The notes beneath the pieces were generated by a model that did not search any database, was not told the DNA's origin, and saw only the letters and a list, made by a program, of their open reading frames with translations. From JAAAOZ01 sp964496595 (GTDB lineage Bacteria; Chloroflexota; Anaerolineae; B4-G1; SLSP01), in contig CAZCAI010000101.1 in NCBI GenBank assembly GCA_964496595.1, positions 1 through 17,795 of the forward strand: 17,795 nucleotides of DNA. Direction: 5' to 3'. Made by a program: the position numbers and the translations under genes. Below, piece after piece: positions 13,968 through 17,795 of this stretch (positions are counted from its first letter, which is position 1; every line of letters begins with the position of its first letter).

Positions 13968-15497
13968 CTACTTAGCATACTCCACCGACCGGGTCTCGCG
14001 AATGACCGTCACTTTAATCTGTCCCGGATACTCCATCGTCTCCTCGATCTTACGGGCGACGTTGCGAGAGAGTCGCAGCGCCGCCAGATCATCCACATCG
14101 CCGGGCCGCACGAAGATCCGAATCTCGCGCCCGGCCTGAATCGCGTAGGAATCATCCACACCGGTGAACGAGTGCGCAATCTCTTCCAGCGTGCGGATCC
14201 GCTTGATGTAATGCTCCAAGCTCTCGCGGCGGGCGCCGGGACGCGCGCCGGAAATCGCATCGGCGGCCTCGACAATCACGGCCTCCAAGGATTCCTGCTC
14301 AGTCTCGTGGTGGTGTCCCGCGATGCAGTTAGTCACCGCATCGGAAATGCCGTAGCGGCGCGCCAAATCTGCCCCGATCTGCGCGTGGGTGCCCTCCACC
14401 TCAAAATCCACCGCCTTACCGATGTCGTGCAACAAGCCGCCCAAGCGCGCCACGTCGGGATTGCCGCCCACCTCGGAGGCCAAGATACTGGACAACTTCG
14501 CCACCTCCACCGCGTGGGCCAATTGATTTTGCCCATAGCTGGTGCGGAAGTAGAGCCGCCCCAAGAGCTTCATCAACTCTGGGTGGAGCTTACGGACTTC
14601 AGCCTCGTAGACAGCGCGCTCCGCCTCCTCCTTCATGATCTCTTCGACTTCCTTATCGGCGCGGGAGACCATCTTCTCGATCCGTTGCGGGTGGATGCGA
14701 CCATCGGAGACCAACTTGTGCATCGCGCGTGCGGCCACCTCGCGACGGACGGGATCGAATGAAGAGACGGTGATCATCTCCGGCGTATCATCGACGATCA
14801 CATCCACGCCCGCTTTCTGCTCGAAGACCCGAATGTTGCGCCCACCGCGCCCAATAATTCGCCCCTTCATATCATCGGAGGGGATTTCTACAGACTTGGA
14901 GGTCAGTTCGGCCACCGGTTCCGAGGCCAGGCGTTGAATCGAAGTGACGATAATATCCCGCGCGCGCTGATCCGCTTCCTCGCGGGCGCGCAACTCTTCC
15001 TCGCGAATCACCCGCGCCATATCCTGGCGGGATTCTTCGGCGACTTGCTCCAACACAATCTCACGCGCCTCTTCCGTCGAGAGATTGCTGATACGCTCCA
15101 ACTCTTCGCGACGATCCTGCTCTAGTCGCTTCAGCTTATTGGCGCGCTTATCCAGACCACTCTGCCGGCGATTGAGGCGCTGATCGCGCTGATCGAATTG
15201 CTCCTGGCGTTGATCCAACTGCTCACGACGTCGCTGGATCCGCTCTTCCTCCTGTCGCAACTGCTTCGTGCGGCGATCCAACTCAGCTTCAACGTCCTGC
15301 CGCAACTTGAGCGCCTTGTCCTTCCCATCCAACACAATGTTACGACTCTGCTTCTCAGCTTCTTCCAGTAGCCGAGCGCGCATATCCTTGAGCCGGCCAA
15401 CCTCTTCCTCATAACGCTGCTGCCGGTACCAATAACCAACCGCCCCGCCCACAGCTAAACCTAACAACAACATCAACACGTAATAGAAAACTTCCAT
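13968..15497 (-). CDS. rny: Ribonuclease Y
   Basis: RNase Y is a membrane-anchored endoribonuclease that initiates mRNA decay. The 509-residue protein matches the family (about 510-520). It has an N-terminal transmembrane helix (about 4-24), a long Glu/Arg/Gln-rich coiled coil (25-185), a KH RNA-binding domain with GRIIGRGGRN (212-221), and an HD metal-dependent hydrolase domain with LLHDIGKAVD (His357-Asp358) and the GHHHE cluster (394-398). The frame extends further upstream, but the start at 15497 places the membrane helix at the N-terminus as in homologues. The recX stop codon (15499-15501) lies 1 nt upstream, indicating translational coupling. RNase J in the same window suggests a full Gram-positive-like decay machinery. 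Confidence 0.96.
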   Translation of the reverse strand: MEVFYYVLMLLLGLAVGGAVGYWYRQQRYEEEVGRLKDMRARLLEEAEKQSRNIVLDGKDKALKLRQDVEAELDRRTKQLRQEEERIQRRREQLDQRQEQFDQRDQRLNRRQSGLDKRANKLKRLEQDRREELERISNLSTEEAREIVLEQVAEESRQDMARVIREEELRAREEADQRARDIIVTSIQRLASEPVAELTSKSVEIPSDDMKGRIIGRGGRNIRVFEQKAGVDVIVDDTPEMITVSSFDPVRREVAARAMHKLVSDGRIHPQRIEKMVSRADKEVEEIMKEEAERAVYEAEVRKLHPELMKLLGRLYFRTSYGQNQLAHAVEVAKLSSILASEVGGNPDVARLGGLLHDIGKAVDFEVEGTHAQIGADLARRYGISDAVTNCIAGHHHETEQESLEAVIVEAADAISGARPGARRESLEHYIKRIRTLEEIAHSFTGVDDSYAIQAGREIRIFVRPGDVDDLAALRLSRNVARKIEETMEYPGQIKVTVIRETRSVEYAK

Positions 15498-15498
15498 T

Positions 15499-16149
15499 TT
15501 AATATGCCTCACTTTCTTCAGAATTGGAATTAGATGTTGGGAAAGTGTAGGTCGCGAGTATATCCCGGATAAGGTCATAGGAGAATCCCCGTCGCGCCAG
15601 ACGACCGTACAACCGCTTTTTGAAAACATCCGGCGGAAGATGATGCAATCGACGCGCTTGAGAGGCGGCGGCTTTCTCGATAGCGGCGGCTTCGTCGTAG
15701 TCCGCCAGCGATTGTTCAATTGTGCGCGTATCGAGGCCCTTTTGGCGTAGCTCGAAGGACAAAGCGCGCCGGCCCTTGGGGTGGAACCGCAAACGATTCT
15801 CAACCCAATAACGGGCAAATGCCTGATCATCGATTAAATCCACCCGGCGCAGACGTTCCAGCGTCTCCTCGATAGTTGTGGCGGAGAATTCCTTCTGCGA
15901 TAGATAATCTCGTACTTCGCTGGCGCTGCGGGGCCGATACGAAAGGTAATTCAGCGCCTTATCGCGCGCACGCTCCACCTCGTCATCGTGTTGAAGTGTG
16001 GCGATATCCTCATCGGACAGCTCCATCCCAACGTACAAATTGATCGCCAACCCCACCGCCAGGCCACAAGCAAATTCTCCGTCGATATACACATTCATCC
16101 GGTCGCCGGAGCGTTTTTGCGGCTCCAGCGAAGTTACCTTGCCACTCAT
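15499..16149 (-). CDS. recX: Regulatory protein RecX
   Basis: RecX binds RecA filaments and modulates recombination and SOS induction. The 216-residue protein has a leading beta-rich segment (SGKVTSLEPQKRSGDRMNVY) and then three-helix repeats typical of RecX: ALNYLSYRPRSASEVRDYL, VDLIDDQAFARYWVENR, GRRALSFELRQKG and KRLYGRLARRGFSYDLIRDIL. I chose the ATG at 16149 (GGA 7 nt upstream). A GTG at 16161 would add MEKK, with poor spacing from its GGGA. recA is not in the window; recX forms a two-gene unit with rny. Confidence 0.92.
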   Translation of the reverse strand: MSGKVTSLEPQKRSGDRMNVYIDGEFACGLAVGLAINLYVGMELSDEDIATLQHDDEVERARDKALNYLSYRPRSASEVRDYLSQKEFSATTIEETLERLRRVDLIDDQAFARYWVENRLRFHPKGRRALSFELRQKGLDTRTIEQSLADYDEAAAIEKAAASQARRLHHLPPDVFKKRLYGRLARRGFSYDLIRDILATYTFPTSNSNSEESEAY

Positions 16150-16178
16150 TTTCTTTTCCACTTTCCCAAAACAACAAA

Positions 16179-16220
16179 GCGGCTATAGCCGCGATTGCCA
16201 TAGCCGCAGATTATAGCCGC
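16179..16220 (-). promoter_or_regulatory. Triple GCGGCTAT motif and 14-bp palindrome in the recX leader
   Basis: On the minus strand GCGGCTAT occurs at 16213-16220 (overlapping the -10), 16200-16207 and 16185-16192. The last is part of the perfect palindrome GCGGCTATAGCCGC (16179-16192), 29 nt before the chosen ATG. This could be an operator or a leader hairpin. It does not match the usual Gram-positive LexA box. Confidence 0.6.
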
Positions 16221-16237
16221 TCACCTTTTCAGATCAG
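16210..16237 (-). promoter_or_regulatory. Candidate recX-rny promoter
   Basis: On the minus strand TATAAT (16210-16215) is preceded at 16 bp by CTGATC (16232-16237), a weak -35 with three matches to TTGACA. The -10 overlaps the distal GCGGCTAT motif. Confidence 0.5.
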
Positions 16238-16799
16238 CAGCCCCTTGAGATCCTCCAGCCCAAGAGAACCTCCGAGGGTATTTGAAACCGATGTAGGTCA
16301 TTCCAGAAGATGATCAATTTAAGAGATATGAACTGGAACGCCTGCTAACTTTCACAACAAGCTCTACGCCTTCAGAGGTCAAAAAACTTGCGACCTCGTC
16401 CTAAATCCCTTGTAGTTTCCGTCACCATTCAGCCAACACAAAATCATATCAGCGCTTTGATCGACGCTACGTTATTGCAAGCCCACACATATTGACTTGT
16501 ACATCGCTTCTTTAATGAGCGTAAATGGGAATTTAATCATGTTCGTATGCCGTAACATCGCTGCGTGCAACGATGGTCAATATCACTACAAAAGATCAGG
16601 GAAGTTAATTTCACCAGGCTATGGCATTCCTATAGGGTGTCCCATTATGTCAGCGCAACTAACACCGGGCCACATTGTAGTTTTTCGCGACCAATCTCCT
16701 ACCGTCGGAGCCATTTTTTAATTCCGACGATCAAAATACAACTTCACTCCAAGTGTACAATAATCTACTAATCCTGACAAGTACCTGTCTATAGCAAAA
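16238..16799. other. Gene-poor AT-richer gap
   Basis: About 560 bp with no ORF I can support on either strand. Codon use in the short frames is unlike the neighbours. I looked for tmRNA, SRP RNA, RNase P RNA and 6S RNA hallmarks and saw none. Only weak hairpins are visible, for example GAGGTC/GACCTC (16375-16397) and CGTCGGA/TCCGACG (16703-16729). Confidence 0.5.
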
Positions 16800-16823
16800 T
16801 AGCCCGGCCAGTTGGCCGAGCTA
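16800..16823 (-). terminator. Probable terminator of the tRNA cluster
   Basis: Eleven-base arms (16800-16810 and 16813-16823) pair with one G-T wobble on the minus strand, followed by TTTTGCTATAG. The stem is strong but the T tract is short. Confidence 0.55.
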
Positions 16824-16832
16824 TTGAATAAG

Positions 16833-16916
16833 TAGGGCGGGTGGGAGTCGAACCCACACGCTCTCACGAGCAGAGGATTTTAAGTCCACGGCGTCTGCCG
16901 ATTCCGCCACCGCCCC
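16833..16916 (-). tRNA. tRNA-Leu (anticodon TAA)
   Basis: An 84-nt class II tRNA. The acceptor GGGGCGG pairs with CCGCCCT (a G-U at 1:72) and the discriminator is A. The D arm starts GCGGAATCGGCAGA, the anticodon loop is CTTAAAA (anticodon at 16880-16882), the long variable arm is GCTC-GTGA-GAGC and the T arm is GTGGG-TTCGACT-CCCAC. The anticodon stem appears to hold one U-U mismatch. CCA is not encoded. Confidence 0.95.
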
Positions 16917-16984
16917 ACGTAGTATTCTAATGTGGAAAACGGGCATCTATCACGATGCCCGTTGCGTCCGTGCTGGCCACAGTA

Positions 16985-17056
16985 AGGCGACGGTCGGAAT
17001 CGAACCGACGAATAAGGCTTTTGCAGAGCCCTGCCTTACCACTTGGCTACGTCGCC
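16985..17056 (-). tRNA. tRNA-Cys (anticodon GCA)
   Basis: A 72-nt tRNA with acceptor GGCGACG/CGTCGCC, anticodon GCA at 17022-17024, T loop GGTTCGATTCC and discriminator U73, the Cys identity base. CCA is not encoded. It lies between tRNA-Gly and tRNA-Leu on the same strand. Confidence 0.96.
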
Positions 17057-17073
17057 GAATATAGCAAAAAAAG

Positions 17074-17146
<73 letters not shown>

Positions 17147-17157
17147 ATACAATAGCT

Positions 17158-17185
17158 ATTATACCGTCTTTTTAAAATTTGACAA
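17158..17185 (-). promoter_or_regulatory. Strong promoter of the tRNA cluster
   Basis: On the minus strand TTGTCA (17180-17185), a 16-bp spacer and a perfect TATAAT (17158-17163). The -10 is 11 bp upstream of the tRNA-Gly 5' end, giving a very short leader. Confidence 0.8.
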
Positions 17186-17439
17186 GGGAACGACCAATTT
17201 CCCAATCCCAGCCCCCCGTCACTGCGCTCTCATTCTATGTGATTTCTCAGAAATGTCAAATCGCCTATGCTGGTGATTCCCCTCTATGGCACTTCAGCAG
17301 TCCGAAGCTCTCAAGTCTCTGTCGCCCCGCTGACTTGAATTTAGTCGGATGGATGTGGATATATAATTTATCCTTGTTATTTATGTAATCTAGTTTAGTC
17401 TCAGTAGTAGGGGAGGGGATTGTGGGGATAAGTGGTTTT

Positions 17440-17459
17440 TATGCCTATATATGGGCATA
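17440..17459. repeat. Small inverted repeat in the oriC-like region
   Basis: TATGCC (17440-17445) and GGCATA (17454-17459) flank an eight-base TATATATG spacer. It may be a protein site or a cruciform. Confidence 0.4.
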
Positions 17460-17578
17460 GTGATCTCGCTAACCCCTACAGATTCGCTTTTGGCTAAAAA
17501 CTGATGGGGGAAAAGGTGGGGAAAAGTGTTGATAGATAAAACATGGCGCCGGCCCGAATGGAAGTAGATGGAGGGAAT

Positions 17579-17609
17579 TTGGCGGTAAAAGGCGGAATTC
17601 CGGTATAAT
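17579..17609 (+). promoter_or_regulatory. Candidate rightward promoter within the oriC-like region
   Basis: TATAAT (17604-17609) is perfect; TTGGCG (17579-17584) is a possible -35 but with a long 19-bp spacer. It would drive a plus-strand gene beyond the window, for example dnaA, and is followed at once by several box-like sites. Confidence 0.35.
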
Positions 17610-17714
17610 GTTTGGGGGAAATTTTAGGGTTTATCCCCAAAAAAAGATAGTTTTCCACTAAAACCGCCCTAGTTATCCACAGGTTAGAGCGTTAGACGCA
17701 GAAAATACCCTGAG

Positions 17715-17769
17715 CCTCCCCCTATTTGTGGGGGATGAGCGGGGTGCATTCCCCACAAATAGGGGGAGG
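17715..17769. repeat. 19-bp perfect inverted repeat in the oriC-like region
   Basis: CCTCCCCCTATTTGTGGGG (17715-17733) and its exact complement (17751-17769) flank a 17-nt spacer. Neither strand has a T tract afterwards, so it is not an obvious terminator. Each arm contains a degenerate DnaA-box-like TNCCCCACA. Confidence 0.85.
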
Positions 17770-17795
17770 GAGAAAGTTGTGAACAGTTTTCCACA

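Larger units (their letters stand above)
17341..17795. other. oriC: Probable chromosomal replication origin (oriC-like DnaA box cluster)
   Basis: Box-like sites relative to TTATCCACA: a perfect match at 17673-17681; TTTTCCACA at 17787-17795; TTTTCCACT at 17651-17659; TTATCCCCA at 17631-17639; and on the minus strand ATATCCACA (17354-17362), TTATCCCCA (17423-17431) and TTTTCCCCA (17517-17525). An AT-rich patch (about 17358-17395) could be an unwinding element. No ORF of note occurs here. Most minus-strand genes in the window run away from this point. dnaA is not in view, so the assignment rests on the boxes; the cluster could also be the autoregulated dnaA promoter. Confidence 0.65.

Noticed and set aside
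16179..16192. GCGGCTATAGCCGC palindrome as a terminator
   Set aside because: No T tract follows on the minus strand side that matters, and it lies between the recX promoter and start codon.
16497..16771. Two overlapping plus-strand ORFs of 68-74 residues in the gap
   Set aside because: No ribosome binding site, no domain, frames overlap each other and composition looks non-coding.
16776..16789. Near-palindrome GACAAGTACCTGTC as a LexA-like operator
   Set aside because: It sits downstream of the tRNA terminator, not at a promoter, has two mismatches and fits no LexA consensus well.

Overview
This window looks like a stretch of bacterial chromosome from a moderately GC-rich, single-membrane-type organism. 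Chloroflexota (Anaerolineae-like) is my best guess. The reasons are the pairing of RNase J with RNase Y, two LytR-CpsA-Psr (LCP) proteins with Pro/Thr-rich linkers, MltG, an Eis-like acetyltransferase with an SCP2-like C-terminus, a REC-HisKA hybrid kinase, no encoded tRNA CCA ends, and no outer-membrane genes. The phylum call is inference from protein style only.

Layout, left to right. A bidirectional terminator (26-68) is followed by a minus-strand envelope/RNA block: LCP protein 1 (84-1466), a GT4-type glycosyltransferase (1661-2830) and RNase J (2860-4512). A divergent promoter region (4525-4881) separates it from LCP protein 2 (4882-6465, plus). MltG lies on the minus strand (6816-7913). 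A plus-strand signalling block follows: a soluble PAS-GAF-GAF-PAS histidine kinase (8281-10710), a REC-HisKA-HATPase hybrid (10774-11886), an Eis-like GNAT acetyltransferase (11945-13168) and an Mth938-domain protein (13401-13790). Convergent to it are RNase Y (13968-15497) and RecX (15499-16149), with a 1-nt gap between them. About 580 bp without a convincing gene lead to a tRNA cluster Gly-Cys-Leu (minus). The right edge (17341-17795) carries clustered DnaA-box-like sites, an AT-rich patch and a 19-bp inverted repeat: a probable replication origin, with a gene such as dnaA expected just beyond the window. Minus-strand genes would then be co-directional with replication.

The main unexplained structure is non-coding. 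Family 1 is a 114-bp element present twice in inverted orientation (6463-6576 and 13182-13295, 4 mismatches). It is built from two mirror-image hairpins with complementary loops, resembles a REPIN, and one copy is flanked by a 9-bp direct repeat suggesting a target-site duplication. The two copies bracket the mltG-kinase-acetyltransferase block. Family 2 is three 94-100-bp intergenic elements (1501-1594, 6664-6763, 13858-13955) sharing a 12-14-bp terminal inverted repeat (ACCCTTGCGAAGGTT-type) but with unrelated, internally foldable interiors. Smaller signals are a perfect 12-bp tandem repeat abutting the LCP2 promoter and a triple GCGGCTAT motif on the recX promoter/leader.

The LCP proteins, the glycosyltransferase and MltG all act on the cell envelope (glycopolymer attachment, sugar transfer, glycan-chain cleavage). 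RNases J and Y probably share mRNA turnover. The kinase pair lacks a DNA-binding regulator nearby, so its output is unknown.
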